Source: Sphingomonas glaciei (GTDB lineage: Bacteria > Pseudomonadota > Alphaproteobacteria > Sphingomonadales > Sphingomonadaceae). From it: a DNA stretch of 64,000 nucleotides. The stretch is from NCBI RefSeq assembly GCF_023380025.1, contig NZ_CP097253.1:1-64000 (forward strand), given 5' to 3'. This document shows, piece by piece, positions 8,402 to 17,367 of this stretch; the first letter of the stretch is position 1; every line of letters begins with the position of its first letter. The position numbers were made by a program, and so were the translations under genes. The notes below the pieces were generated by a model. The model was not told where the DNA came from and made no database searches. It was given only the letters and a program-made list of their open reading frames with translations.

Positions 8402-9457
8402 ATGTCCTACAAAAGGTGGCTGTTCCTACCCCTGTGGTTCCTTGCCCTATTCACCGGGGCCAAGAGTTTCGTCGACAACCCCCTGCTCGGATCGCGTCGC
8501 CTCAATCGCCTCGGCCTGCACGGCTGGCGGGTCCGCCTGGCGCATCGGCTGGCCGGGTTGCGGCGCCGCCGGTTGTCGCGGGATCTGGACCCGGCACTTC
8601 GGCGACAGTTCGACGCGAACGGTTTCATCGAGGTCCGCGACTGGCTGCCTTCGGATGCCTTTCACTCGCTCCGCACGGCGCTGCTAGACATGGAGACCGG
8701 CTGCCGGACGCAAGGGCAGGGCGATACGGTGACGGTTCGCGTTCCGCTTGGCCCCGAGGTGCTCGGTAAAGTGCCTCAACTCGCCAAAGTCCTGAACGGA
8801 CCCCGGTGGAAGGCGGCGATGAGCTATGTCGCCGGATCGGGGGTGAGGCCGCTCTACTATCTGCAGGCGATCGAAGGTGGCGTACTCGGGGGGCCTCCCG
8901 ATCCGCAGCAGGACCTCCACGCCGATACCTTTCAGCCATCGATGAAGGCATGGCTGTTCCTGACCGATGTCGGCGAGGAGGATCGGCCCTTGAGATACGT
9001 CCCCGGCTCGCACCGGCTGACGCCTGAACGACTTGAGTGGGAACAGCGCAGGAGCATCGACGTCGCGCGCAAAGGGGATCGCCTGTCGCAGCGCGGCTCG
9101 CTGAGGATCGGTGAAAGCGACCTCGCCGACCTCGGGCTGTCCGAGCCGGTCAGCTTCAGCGTTCCGGCCAACACTCTGGTCGTGATCGATACCTGCGGCT
9201 TTCACGCCCGGGCCGCTTCCTCGCGAACCAGCCTCCGGGTCGAGATCTGGGCTCTGCAGAGGCGCCAGCCCTTCCTGCCGTGGGCGGGGAGAAGCTTTCT
9301 TCCGCTGGCGGTCGACGGGCGGGCGACATGGCTGCTCGGGCTTGCCGACCTGCTCGACCGTGTCGGCTTGAGGAAGCAGCATTGGACCCGCGCCGGTTCG
9401 TGGCGGCGGCGGCTGGAGACAGCCCGATCGGTCGGGAGCGTCGGCGCGGACAGCTGA
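8402..9457 (+). CDS. Phytanoyl-CoA dioxygenase (PhyH) family protein
   Basis: A non-haem Fe(II)/2-oxoglutarate dioxygenase-like protein of 351 residues. The facial-triad HxD is seen as HADTF (His173, Asp175), with the distal His in CGFHARAASS (about 268) and a following Arg in SLRVEIW for 2-oxoglutarate. A short hydrophobic stretch opens the protein (WLFLPLWFLALFTG), possibly a membrane anchor or uncleaved signal. The substrate is unknown. It stands alone after the carotenoid genes, with a strong terminator downstream. It could act on a lipid, sugar or carotenoid; position beside crt genes is suggestive only. Confidence 0.75.
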   Translation: MSYKRWLFLPLWFLALFTGAKSFVDNPLLGSRRLNRLGLHGWRVRLAHRLAGLRRRRLSRDLDPALRRQFDANGFIEVRDWLPSDAFHSLRTALLDMETGCRTQGQGDTVTVRVPLGPEVLGKVPQLAKVLNGPRWKAAMSYVAGSGVRPLYYLQAIEGGVLGGPPDPQQDLHADTFQPSMKAWLFLTDVGEEDRPLRYVPGSHRLTPERLEWEQRRSIDVARKGDRLSQRGSLRIGESDLADLGLSEPVSFSVPANTLVVIDTCGFHARAASSRTSLRVEIWALQRRQPFLPWAGRSFLPLAVDGRATWLLGLADLLDRVGLRKQHWTRAGSWRRRLETARSVGSVGADS

Positions 9458-9585
9458 CGCCTCGCCGAGGTATCGGGTTCACAACGGCGCCAAGTCGGGC
9501 CGAAAACGATCTTGTCGACGGGTGGCGGGCCCGATCGGCGGTGACCGCGTCACTCGCGTCGCAAACGACATCGAGCCACAACGAG

Positions 9586-9619
9586 AAAGGCCTGCCCACG
9601 TTTCCGTGAGCAGGCCCTT
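9586..9619. terminator. Strong stem-loop terminator between convergent genes
   Basis: The arms at 9586-9600 and 9605-9619 pair over almost their whole length around a TTTC loop, with two mismatches. On the minus strand the stem is followed by TTTCTCGTT, a weak U-tract, so it probably terminates the outer-membrane protein gene; it can also act for the dioxygenase gene arriving from the other side. Confidence 0.75.
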
Positions 9620-9662
9620 CTGCTGTTCGTTCACCAGCGCCAGGAGCGCGTGGTGAGCGGCC

Positions 9663-10409
9663 TTAGCCGCGAACCGGCTCGACCGGCGGCGGCGGCGGCG
9701 GCGGCGGCGGAACCGGGCACGCGTCGGTCGCCAGGATCACCGACCCATCCGGGCAGGTCTGGGTGGCGGGCGGCGGCGGCGGAGCGGGCTCAGCAACCGG
9801 CGGCGGCGGCGGCGGCGGCGGGGGCAGCACTTCCTGACCACCGAAGCGAACGCCCAGGCTGATCAGCCCGGTGATCCGCGACGAGTTGGTGCGGTAATTG
9901 GAGTAGGTGCCTTCAGCCTTGACGTAGAGCGGCGAGCCGAGCTGCTGCTCGACACCGGCGCCGGCAAGCCAGCCGCGGGTGTTGTACTTGTTGTAATAGT
10001 CACGACCCGGAGCGTCCGAATCGAAGTACTTGCGCTGGGCGTTCACGACGTAGGCGCCGCGGACGTAGAACAGCGTGCTGGGCGACGCGACGAAGCCGAG
10101 ACGACCGCCGATCTGATACTCTTCCCAAGCCTTGCGATACGCCACACCAGCGCCGTCACGGGTCACGTTTTCCGGCTTGGCGAACATGATGCCGATTTCC
10201 GGGCCGACGGTGACGGTGTCACCAAGGGCGAAATCGAAGCCGGTCGATGCGCCGACCGCCAGCTTGGTCTTGTTGTTGCCTTCCGAGTAGAAACGGGTGG
10301 CGCCGACGCCAGCGTCGATCCGGAATCCGTCGAAATTATTCTGTGCGCTGGCCGGCTGAGCGGCGAGCAACGCTGCCGACAGCAGCAGCGGGACTTTTAA
10401 GTTCTTCAT
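9663..10409 (-). CDS. Outer-membrane beta-barrel protein with proline-rich tail
   Basis: 248 residues. Signal peptide MKNLKVPLLLSAALLAAQPA with an ASA-Q cleavage site, then an OmpA/OmpW-size beta-barrel (about residues 24-190) with alternating aromatic strands ending in ISLGVRFGG. The last 55 residues are a proline-rich tail with three poly-Pro runs around a TCPDGSVILATDACP element holding two cysteines. No OmpA-like peptidoglycan domain follows; the protein stops at PVEPVRG. A strong Shine-Dalgarno (AGGGGAG) and a promoter lie upstream. Likely a structural surface protein; the tail may cross or contact the peptidoglycan. Confidence 0.85.
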   Translation of the reverse strand: MKNLKVPLLLSAALLAAQPASAQNNFDGFRIDAGVGATRFYSEGNNKTKLAVGASTGFDFALGDTVTVGPEIGIMFAKPENVTRDGAGVAYRKAWEEYQIGGRLGFVASPSTLFYVRGAYVVNAQRKYFDSDAPGRDYYNKYNTRGWLAGAGVEQQLGSPLYVKAEGTYSNYRTNSSRITGLISLGVRFGGQEVLPPPPPPPPPVAEPAPPPPPATQTCPDGSVILATDACPVPPPPPPPPPVEPVRG

Positions 10410-10431
10410 TTAACTCCCCTTTTTCTGCAGT

Positions 10432-10460
10432 TATAATTGGAGTAGGTGATCTGGATACAA
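10432..10460 (-). promoter_or_regulatory. Candidate sigma-70 promoter of the outer-membrane protein gene
   Basis: On the minus strand a -35 element TTGTAT (10455-10460) and a -10 element ATTATA (10432-10437) are separated by exactly 17 bp and lie about 25 bp before the start codon, with AGGGGAG between. Confidence 0.5.
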
Positions 10461-10584
10461 AGCTAAGCTAACAAAACCGTAAGTAGGCACCTGCAGTTCC
10501 GAGCCTGAATGTCAGCCTCATACAGAGCCCATTACCAAAAACGAGACTATTTGTTCCGGCCTATCGAACGAGAATGATCGCACC

Positions 10585-10600
10585 GTTGCGTTTACGCAAC
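10585..10600. repeat. Perfect short inverted repeat upstream of kdsD
   Basis: GTTGCG and CGCAAC flank a TTTA loop in the 312-bp gap between the outer-membrane protein gene and kdsD. It could be an operator for the start of the capsule locus. No clear promoter pair was found for kdsD in this gap. Confidence 0.3.
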
Positions 10601-10721
10601 AATGGAAGTGCGCCCTTCAGGCCACATATGGCTAACAAGAGCCTTCATCCCGTAGGCAAATACTTCAACTCTCCGGGAAAGTCGCCTAGGGCCGGAAGCA
10701 GGTTTAGTGGGGAGCGAGTAC

Positions 10722-11726
10722 ATGGGTATCGGCTTTGCCGTTCCGAAAGTTGCCACAAGCGTTGGTATTCTCCAGCGCGGCGTCGAGGTGATCGCCGCCG
10801 AGGCCGATGCGCTTCGCCTGATGGGCGAGCGGCTCGACCACGACTTCGTCGACGCCTGCCGTACCATCTATGCCGCCGCCGGCCGGATCGTGATCACCGG
10901 CATGGGCAAGTCGGGCCATGTCGCCCGCAAGTGGGCCGCCACCATGGCGGCCACGGGAACGCCGGCCATCTATGTGCACCCGGCGGAAGCAGCGCACGGC
11001 GACCTTGGGATGCTGGTGCGCGGCGACGTCCTCATCGTAATTTCCAATTCCGGCAACACCGGCGAGCTTCGCCCCTTCCTTCGCTATGCCAGGTCGATCA
11101 ACGTCGAGATCATCGGCGTCGCCTCGCAGCGGGAATCGCTGGTGATGCAACAGGCCTCCGTGAAACTCTGCTATCCCGCGGTGCGCGAGGCCTGCCCGGC
11201 CAATGTTGCGCCGACGACGTCCACGACCCTGCAGATCGCGCTCGGAGATGCCATTGCGCTGGCCGTTATGGACATGCGCGGTTTCTGCCTGGAGCGCATG
11301 AAGAACCTCCACCCGGGCGGAACGCTCGGCACCCGCATGACCTTCGTGAGCGAAGTGATGACCCGCGGGCCGCAATTGCCGCTGATCGGCGAGGATGCCG
11401 ACATGAACCAGGCGGTCGAGGTCATGACTTCTTCCGGGCTGGGAATTGCCGGGGTGATCGACATGGCCGGGCGCCTCAAGGGCGTCATCACCGATGGCGA
11501 CCTTCGCCGCAACATCCACCAGCTGCACGTCGCCAATGCCGCTTCTGTCATGAACCAGGCGCCGGTGACGGTCGAGCCGCAGATGCTGGCCGACGAGGTG
11601 CTTCGTATCCTCAACACCAACGAGATCACCGCGGCATTCGTGATCGAGCCCGATGCGGCGGTGAACAGCCGGGTTCCGATCGGGGTCATCCACGTCCACG
11701 AACTCCTGCGCCTCGGTCTCAGCTAA
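10722..11726 (+). CDS. kpsF: D-arabinose-5-phosphate isomerase, KpsF/GutQ family
   Basis: Converts ribulose-5-phosphate to arabinose-5-phosphate, the first step of Kdo synthesis. About 334 residues. An N-terminal SIS sugar-isomerase domain (IVITGMGKSGHVARKWAATM, then VISNSGNTGELRPF) is followed by two CBS domains from about residue 205, the second in DGDLRRNI onward. The frame opens at a GTG (10707), but GGGGAG at 10708-10713 is ideally placed for ATG 10722. First gene of the capsule locus and 6 bp ahead of kdsB, so it is called the capsular KpsF copy (equivalent to KdsD). Confidence 0.93.
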   Translation: MGIGFAVPKVATSVGILQRGVEVIAAEADALRLMGERLDHDFVDACRTIYAAAGRIVITGMGKSGHVARKWAATMAATGTPAIYVHPAEAAHGDLGMLVRGDVLIVISNSGNTGELRPFLRYARSINVEIIGVASQRESLVMQQASVKLCYPAVREACPANVAPTTSTTLQIALGDAIALAVMDMRGFCLERMKNLHPGGTLGTRMTFVSEVMTRGPQLPLIGEDADMNQAVEVMTSSGLGIAGVIDMAGRLKGVITDGDLRRNIHQLHVANAASVMNQAPVTVEPQMLADEVLRILNTNEITAAFVIEPDAAVNSRVPIGVIHVHELLRLGLS

Positions 11727-11732
11727 GCGGCG

Positions 11733-12533
11733 ATGGCGGCCGATTTCGCGGTTCTGATCCCCGCCCGTTTCGCGTCCACTCGCTTTCCGGGCAAACCACT
11801 GATTCCCCTTCGCGGCGCAACGGGTCTGGCCAAGACCCTTGTGCAGCGCAGTTGGGAATGTGCCCGGCAGATCGAAGGGTGCAGCGGGCTGTGGGTCGCC
11901 ACCGACGACGACCGGATCGCCGAGGAAGTCGAGCGGTTCGGCGGAAGCGTCGTGATGACCTCGCCCGATTGTGCCAATGGCACAGAGCGATGCGCCGACG
12001 CCCTCGCCAAGCTGGATTGCGACGCCGAATTCATCGTCAATCTGCAGGGGGATGCACCTCTTAGCCCCGGCTTCATGGTGCCCGAGCTGGTCGCGAGGCT
12101 CGCGGGCGATCTGCAATTGGCGATGGCCACCGCGGCGATCCACTGCAATCCGACGATGCTCGAGCACCTGCAGGCAGATGAAGCCGCCGGCCGCGTTGGC
12201 GGAACGACGGCCGTATTCGACGGTCGCCTGCGCGCGCTCTATTTCTCGAAGCGTATCCTGCCCTACCTGCCTCAGACCGGAAGCGAAGACGTTCCGGTCT
12301 TCATGCATCTTGGCCTCTATGCCTATCGCCGCGCCGCCCTGCTGGACTACGCCGCCGCGGAGCCTTCGGTGCTCGAGCGGGCCGAGGGGCTCGAGCAGCT
12401 CCGCTTCCTTGACCTCGGCCTGCCCGTCGGGGTCTGCACGGCCGACCCGCTCGGCTGGGATCCGATCGAACTCAACAACCCTTCCGACGTGCCGGCGATC
12501 GAGCGACTGTTGGCGGAGCGCAATCTCGCTTAA
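11733..12533 (+). CDS. kdsB: 3-deoxy-manno-octulosonate (CMP-Kdo) cytidylyltransferase
   Basis: Activates Kdo with CTP to CMP-Kdo, the donor used by KpsS and KpsC. 266 residues. The nucleotidyltransferase N-terminal motif is IPARFASTRFPGKPL, followed by WVATDDDRIAEE and the QGDAPL metal site (usually QGDEP, here with Ala in place of Glu). Lies 6 bp after kpsF. Kdo made here is probably for the capsule lipid linker rather than LPS. High confidence in family; the QGDAP variant is worth noting but is compatible with activity. Confidence 0.92.
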   Translation: MAADFAVLIPARFASTRFPGKPLIPLRGATGLAKTLVQRSWECARQIEGCSGLWVATDDDRIAEEVERFGGSVVMTSPDCANGTERCADALAKLDCDAEFIVNLQGDAPLSPGFMVPELVARLAGDLQLAMATAAIHCNPTMLEHLQADEAAGRVGGTTAVFDGRLRALYFSKRILPYLPQTGSEDVPVFMHLGLYAYRRAALLDYAAAEPSVLERAEGLEQLRFLDLGLPVGVCTADPLGWDPIELNNPSDVPAIERLLAERNLA

Positions 12534-12541
12534 TCGAGCGC

Positions 12542-14176
12542 ATGCGGTTTCCTCCTTCCGAACCGACAAAGAGAGTGTCGCGCGTGCGCGCCCGCCTGCT
12601 GGTGCGCGTGCACTGGGACGGATTCCGGGCAAGTCCGCGCGACTATCTCCAGGCTGCCTGGTGGAGATTGCGAGGGCTGCGGCTTCGCTCGCGCCACAAG
12701 TTGTCGTCGCTGATCGGTCGCTCACCCCGCGCTTATGATCTCTGGCGCCTTCGGGAGCCTGCCGTCGGAACCGGTACGGCTCCTGGCCCCGAGATGGTTG
12801 CGCTGGTCGATTGCCGTGCCTCGCTCGATGGGATCGTACGGTCGCTGGCTTCGATCGAGGCCGCTGGCCTGAGGCCCGTCATCCTGGGCGAACCTCCGGC
12901 CGGGTTCGAAGGGGCGATCATCCGGGAGCCAAGCGGCTTGAGCGGCCTGGTTCCGGCCTCAGGCTCCATGCTGCTGATCGCGATCTGCCCTGGCGATCGG
13001 ATATCACCCGACGCCCGGCAGCGCTATTGGGAGGTGCTCGGCGATTCCGACCGGCTGCTCTACGCGGACGACGACCGTGTCGATCAGTCGGGGCATCGCA
13101 GCGATCCGCATTTCAAGCCGGACTGGAACGCCGAACTGTTCCGGCATCACGATTATCTTTCGGGTGCCAGTCTAATGCGCGTCAGCCGGGAAGAGCTCGC
13201 GCGCTTGCCCGGGGACGGGTGGAACGAGGCGCTCATCGCATCGCTGCTGGCATCGGGCGTCAGGCCGAAGCATGTGCCGACGATCCTGCATCATCGATCG
13301 ACCCGGCCGGCCCCGCATATTCCCGGACGGGCCGTTGCGGCTCCGGTCGGCGGTTATCCCCTCGTCAGCGTGATCGTTCCCACCCGCAACCAGGCGCCCC
13401 TGCTGCGGGCCTGTGTCGAGGGGCTCGGGCGAACCGATTATCCCGCGGTCGAACTGATCGTGGTCGACAACGGTAGCGATGAAGAGGATGCCCTGGCGCT
13501 GCTCGACGAGCTTCGGGCCACCGGGGCCGAGGTCCTTCGTCGGCCCGGCCCGTTCAACTTCAGCGCGCTGGTCAACGCCGGGGCGAGGCATGCCGGGGGC
13601 AAGCTGCTCTGCCTGCTGAACAACGACATCGAGGTGCTGGCGCCGGACTGGCTGAGGATTCTGGCGACGCAGGCACTGCGCGGCGATGTCGGCGCCGTCG
13701 GAGCGAGATTGCTATACCCCGATCATAGCCTCCAGCACGCCGGGGTCGTGATCGGCCTGGGCGGCGGGGCAGGGCATGCGCATCGCTTCGAGGCGGTAAC
13801 GGAGCGCGGCTATTTCTACCGGACGCATCTGCCGCAATTCGTCAGCGCGGTGACGGCAGCTTGCCTGATGGTCGACCGGGATCGCTTCTGGGCGGTCGAC
13901 GGACTGGACGAGCAGCATTTCCCGGTCGCCTTCAACGACGTTGATTTCTGCCTTCGCCTGAACGCCAGGGGGTGGCAGTCCTTTTATGAGCCGCGCGCGA
14001 CCCTGATCCATCATGAATCCAAGTCGCGCGGCAAGGACAGCGACCCGGCCAATCGCGAGCGGTTCGCCCGGGAACTGGCGGAGCTAAAGCGGCGCTGGAA
14101 CACGGATCGGGCGGCAGATCCCTTCCACAACCCCAATCTCAGCCGCTTTTCAGAGCGCTTCGTGGTCGATCTTTGA
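12542..14176 (+). CDS. Large GT2-family glycosyltransferase
   Basis: 544 residues. The first 275 residues form a divergent N-terminal region; a GT-A catalytic domain follows with SVIVPTRNQAPLLRACVEGL, the nucleotide-sugar region LIVVDNGSDEED, LLNNDIEVLAPDWL (acidic metal motif) and FNDVDFCLRLNARGW. It is a paralogue of the GT2 protein at 25699-27369, sharing the ends HHESKSRG and HNPNLSRFSER. Follows kdsB closely and its stop overlaps the next start (TTGA). Likely adds a sugar of the capsule repeat; the sugar is unknown. Confidence 0.85.
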   Translation: MRFPPSEPTKRVSRVRARLLVRVHWDGFRASPRDYLQAAWWRLRGLRLRSRHKLSSLIGRSPRAYDLWRLREPAVGTGTAPGPEMVALVDCRASLDGIVRSLASIEAAGLRPVILGEPPAGFEGAIIREPSGLSGLVPASGSMLLIAICPGDRISPDARQRYWEVLGDSDRLLYADDDRVDQSGHRSDPHFKPDWNAELFRHHDYLSGASLMRVSREELARLPGDGWNEALIASLLASGVRPKHVPTILHHRSTRPAPHIPGRAVAAPVGGYPLVSVIVPTRNQAPLLRACVEGLGRTDYPAVELIVVDNGSDEEDALALLDELRATGAEVLRRPGPFNFSALVNAGARHAGGKLLCLLNNDIEVLAPDWLRILATQALRGDVGAVGARLLYPDHSLQHAGVVIGLGGGAGHAHRFEAVTERGYFYRTHLPQFVSAVTAACLMVDRDRFWAVDGLDEQHFPVAFNDVDFCLRLNARGWQSFYEPRATLIHHESKSRGKDSDPANRERFARELAELKRRWNTDRAADPFHNPNLSRFSERFVVDL

Positions 14177-14958
14177 CCGGGGAAAGCCGCCTTGCGCTCC
14201 CGTCGGTGACCCTGGTCGCGGCGACCTCGGTGAATGTGGACGCCACGCTCGCGGCGCTGCGGCAAAGCATGCGCGGGATCGACTTCGCCGCGGTCAAATT
14301 ATTGACCGACGATCGGGTCGAGCCGGGAGCAGGCATCGAACGGATCGCCATCCCGGCCATCACCTCGGCGCCCGCCTATTCGCATTTCATCCTGCGCGAC
14401 CTGATCCGATACGTGTCGACGCAGCATGTGATGGTGGTCCAGTGGGATGGCTTCGTCACCCAGCCATCGCTGTGGCGGGCCGAGTTCCTCCTGTTCGACT
14501 ATGTCGGGGCGCTCTGGCCGCAGTTCGGCGACGGGCACGATGTCGGCAACGGCGGCTTCTCCCTGCGCAGCCGGAAGCTGCTCGAGGCTTGCCTGGATCC
14601 GGCCTTCAAGCCGGAGCATCCCGAGGATGTCGCGATCGGCCGCACCAATCGCCGCCTGCTCGAGGAAAAGCACGGCATCCGCTTTGCCGATGCGCGAACT
14701 GCCCGCCGTTTTTCCAGGGAACGCGACGGGTCGTCGGAGCCGAGTTTGGGATTTCACGGCGTCTTCAACATGATCGAGGCGCTCGGGGCCGAGAGGTTCT
14801 GGCAAACCTATTCCTCACTCGACGAACGTCGCGGCATCGGCCGCGATCTTTTCCTGCTGGCGAAGCAGCTTCGCGGCGCGGGGGGACGGCACCGGAAGCG
14901 CTTGCGCCTGTTCCGCGATCTGGCAGGCGAAGAGCTGCGGCGGAGGCTGGGCCGGTAG
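14173..14958 (+). CDS. DUF5672 family protein (putative glycan-modifying enzyme)
   Basis: 261 residues from a TTG start that overlaps the preceding stop by 4 bp. The DUF5672 pattern is visible: FDYVGALWPQFGDGHDVGNG, GFSLRSRKLLEACL, HPEDVAIGR and LGFHGVFNM. The GNGGFSLRS element is typical of transferases that read a sugar acceptor, and the family lies in polysaccharide loci, so a glycosyltransferase role is likely but unproven. No better start with a ribosome site was found; GTG 14206 is an alternative. Confidence 0.75.
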   Translation: MTGESRLALPSVTLVAATSVNVDATLAALRQSMRGIDFAAVKLLTDDRVEPGAGIERIAIPAITSAPAYSHFILRDLIRYVSTQHVMVVQWDGFVTQPSLWRAEFLLFDYVGALWPQFGDGHDVGNGGFSLRSRKLLEACLDPAFKPEHPEDVAIGRTNRRLLEEKHGIRFADARTARRFSRERDGSSEPSLGFHGVFNMIEALGAERFWQTYSSLDERRGIGRDLFLLAKQLRGAGGRHRKRLRLFRDLAGEELRRRLGR

Positions 14959-15051
14959 CGCCGACCAGAATGCGGTGGAACTTGCCCCGCACAGTCTTTA
15001 TCGGCGCTCGCAGCCGAATATCATTGCTTGCTGTTGTGCGGAGAATGCCAA

Positions 15052-17361
15052 GTGTCTCAACCGGATATGAGCCTCATCAAGGCGGGTGCCACGAAGCCCG
15101 CGACGAGGTTCAAGGTTTGCGTGGTTACCCGGACCAAGGACCGACCGGTGATGCTGGCGCGGGCGGCGGCAAGCATCGGTGCGCAGACCTTCGAGGATTA
15201 TTGCTGGGTCGTGGTGAACGACGGCGGCGACGAGCAGGAAGCGCGTCGGATCTGGGAGCAGAGCGATGTTCCGTCCGATCGCCGGCGCTTTCTGTCCAAT
15301 CCGCGATCGAAGGGCATGGAAGCGGCTTCCAACCAGGGTGTCGACGCGGCCTCCTCGGATTTCGTCGTTATCCATGACGATGACGACAGCTGGGAACCGA
15401 CCTTCCTTGAGGAAACCGTCGGCTTTCTCCAATCCGACGAAGGGCAGCTCTATGGCGGCGTCGTCACCCACTCGACCTATGTTTCCGAACTGGTCCGTGA
15501 AAACGAGATCGTACGGCTCGACGAGAAGCCTTATCAGAACAAGCTGACGCATATCGATCTCGACACGGTGATCGATCGCAATCTGTTTCCGCCGATCTCG
15601 TTTCTCTTCCGGCGTCACATCCTCGAGCAGATCGGGGGGTTCGACGAGGGGCTGCCGGTGCTTGGCGACTGGCTGTTCAACATGGAGTTCCTGCTCCGCG
15701 CGAACATCGGTGTCCTGCCCAAGCCGCTGGCCAATTATCATCATCGCGACAAGCCGGGTTCGACCGCGCCTGAATATCAGAACACCGTGGTGGGCTCCCT
15801 CGCGCTCCATCAGAAATATACGGCGATCGTTCGCAACGATTTCCTGCGCCGGAATATCGGAAACTCCGCGGTCACCTTTCGACTGGCGCTCAGCGGGGCG
15901 AGCCCCGGTCCCGCCGACAGCCATTCCTCGCAGGCGCGCCACGAGGCTCAGGCGCTTCCCATGGTGCAGACCCTGTCGCGCGGCGATGGCGATCTCAGCT
16001 GGACCATCAGCACGATCAACGCGAAGCTGGCCGAGCGCAAGCTGGGCACCCTGCTCAAGTACCGCAAACTCCGGCCGTTGCAGCCCAACGCATCGTGGAG
16101 CACGGTACTGCCCCTGCTCAGCGAACTGGAACTGCGGGTTCCGCCCCCGCGCGACTTCGACGAACAAGCCTATCTGACCGCCTATCCCGATGTCGCGGAA
16201 CAGGTTCGCGCCGGCAATCAGAAGTCGGGCTTCAATCACTTCCTCATGCATGGCCGCCACGAAGGCCGGGTCCGGGCCAGCGGGGAGTTCGTGCCGGCGC
16301 CCCAGGCCGCCCTGTCCGCGGCCCGGCCCGATGGAGCGGCGAGCCAGGTCGGACCGATCTTCGACAGCCTGCCGATGACCCGCAGCAGCCATTCGGCCGA
16401 CGGTTTCGACAAGGTGCTCCATGTGGCGCATCACGAATGGCACGGGATCCGCCAGGCCACCGCCTACAGCCCCGGGCACAAGCTGCTGATCTCCGCTCAC
16501 GAAGCGATCGATGTCGACGGCAAGAAGATGATCGCGGAGGAGATCTCGCGTCTCGGTGTCGAGCGTATCTGCGTGCAGGGCTATTCCAGCAATGCGGATG
16601 CACTGCTGCTGTTCCTGCGCTCGGCGCTTGGACCCAACGTAAAGTTCTACATGGTGAGCCACGTCAATTCGGCGCAGTTCGACCATCATTTCGAGATGCA
16701 GGTCATCGCCAAGCTGCTGAGCCGTCGGCGGTTCGGCGTGCTTGACGGCATCGCTTCGGTCAAACCCAATTTCGGCGACGCAATCGAGGGCTTCTGGCGC
16801 GGCACGATCATCAACTACGCGCCCAATATCCCGATGGTGAGCGGTCGACGCTCCGAGCAGGTAGAGGTCTATGCACCGCTCGATGTGGGCTGGCGCAAGA
16901 ACCTTTACACGAACCTGCTGGGCGCTTCGCTGGCGGCCAACGTGGACCTCGTCAAAACCGCGAACTTCCCGAACGGGCTCGAGGATATCTACGATCTCGC
17001 GAAGCTCCGGCTGGTGGGCTATCTGCGTGGGCGCGACCTGCTCGACGAGATGGCACGCAGTTCCCTGACCCTTGTCGCCACCCTGGCCGAGTGCCAGCCG
17101 ATGACCCAGCTCGAAAGTTTCGCGGTGGGGACGCCGTCGCTGACCGGGCCCCTCGATGTGGCGGAGTTTGCGGACGACCCGCTGGTCCGGCTCTGCACCA
17201 CCTATCACCTCGACAATCCGGCGCTACTGGCCAAGGATATCGAACGGATCGTCGACGTCGTCCGCGACAACCCCGCCGAGATGGAGGGGATGATCGCGAG
17301 CCACCTGGCCTCGCGCCACGGGTTCGCCACCCGTTCCTACGCCGACTTCCTGGAGCTCTGA
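15052..17361 (+). CDS. Dual glycosyltransferase: GT2 domain, short tag, GT-B domain
   Basis: About 769 residues. N-terminal GT-A/GT2 domain: KVCVVTRTKDRPVMLARAAA, VVVNDGGDEQEA, DFVVIHDDDDSWEP. A roughly 40-residue module follows near residue 367 (FDEQAYLTAYPDVAEQV ending FLMHGRHEGR). The C-terminal part (about 450-769) looks like a GT-B domain with the acidic motif ECQPMTQLESFAVGTPS. GTG 15052 has GGAG 9 bp ahead and is preferred to TTG 15028. Two catalytic domains suggest it adds two sugars in turn. Followed after 6 bp by another large transferase. Confidence 0.8.
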   Translation: MSQPDMSLIKAGATKPATRFKVCVVTRTKDRPVMLARAAASIGAQTFEDYCWVVVNDGGDEQEARRIWEQSDVPSDRRRFLSNPRSKGMEAASNQGVDAASSDFVVIHDDDDSWEPTFLEETVGFLQSDEGQLYGGVVTHSTYVSELVRENEIVRLDEKPYQNKLTHIDLDTVIDRNLFPPISFLFRRHILEQIGGFDEGLPVLGDWLFNMEFLLRANIGVLPKPLANYHHRDKPGSTAPEYQNTVVGSLALHQKYTAIVRNDFLRRNIGNSAVTFRLALSGASPGPADSHSSQARHEAQALPMVQTLSRGDGDLSWTISTINAKLAERKLGTLLKYRKLRPLQPNASWSTVLPLLSELELRVPPPRDFDEQAYLTAYPDVAEQVRAGNQKSGFNHFLMHGRHEGRVRASGEFVPAPQAALSAARPDGAASQVGPIFDSLPMTRSSHSADGFDKVLHVAHHEWHGIRQATAYSPGHKLLISAHEAIDVDGKKMIAEEISRLGVERICVQGYSSNADALLLFLRSALGPNVKFYMVSHVNSAQFDHHFEMQVIAKLLSRRRFGVLDGIASVKPNFGDAIEGFWRGTIINYAPNIPMVSGRRSEQVEVYAPLDVGWRKNLYTNLLGASLAANVDLVKTANFPNGLEDIYDLAKLRLVGYLRGRDLLDEMARSSLTLVATLAECQPMTQLESFAVGTPSLTGPLDVAEFADDPLVRLCTTYHLDNPALLAKDIERIVDVVRDNPAEMEGMIASHLASRHGFATRSYADFLEL

Positions 17362-17367
17362 TCGACG

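Noticed and set aside
10432..10437. TATAAT on the plus strand as a kdsD promoter
   Set aside because: No -35 partner outside the outer-membrane gene; the reverse reading fits the minus-strand promoter with a 17-bp spacer.
10574..12064. 496-residue plus-strand frame across kpsF and kdsB
   Set aside because: Arg/His-rich out-of-frame translation; both real genes are secure in another frame.
14998..17208. 736-residue open frame antisense to the dual glycosyltransferase
   Set aside because: Composition is typical of antisense frames in high-GC genes; the sense strand has clear GT2 and GT-B motifs.
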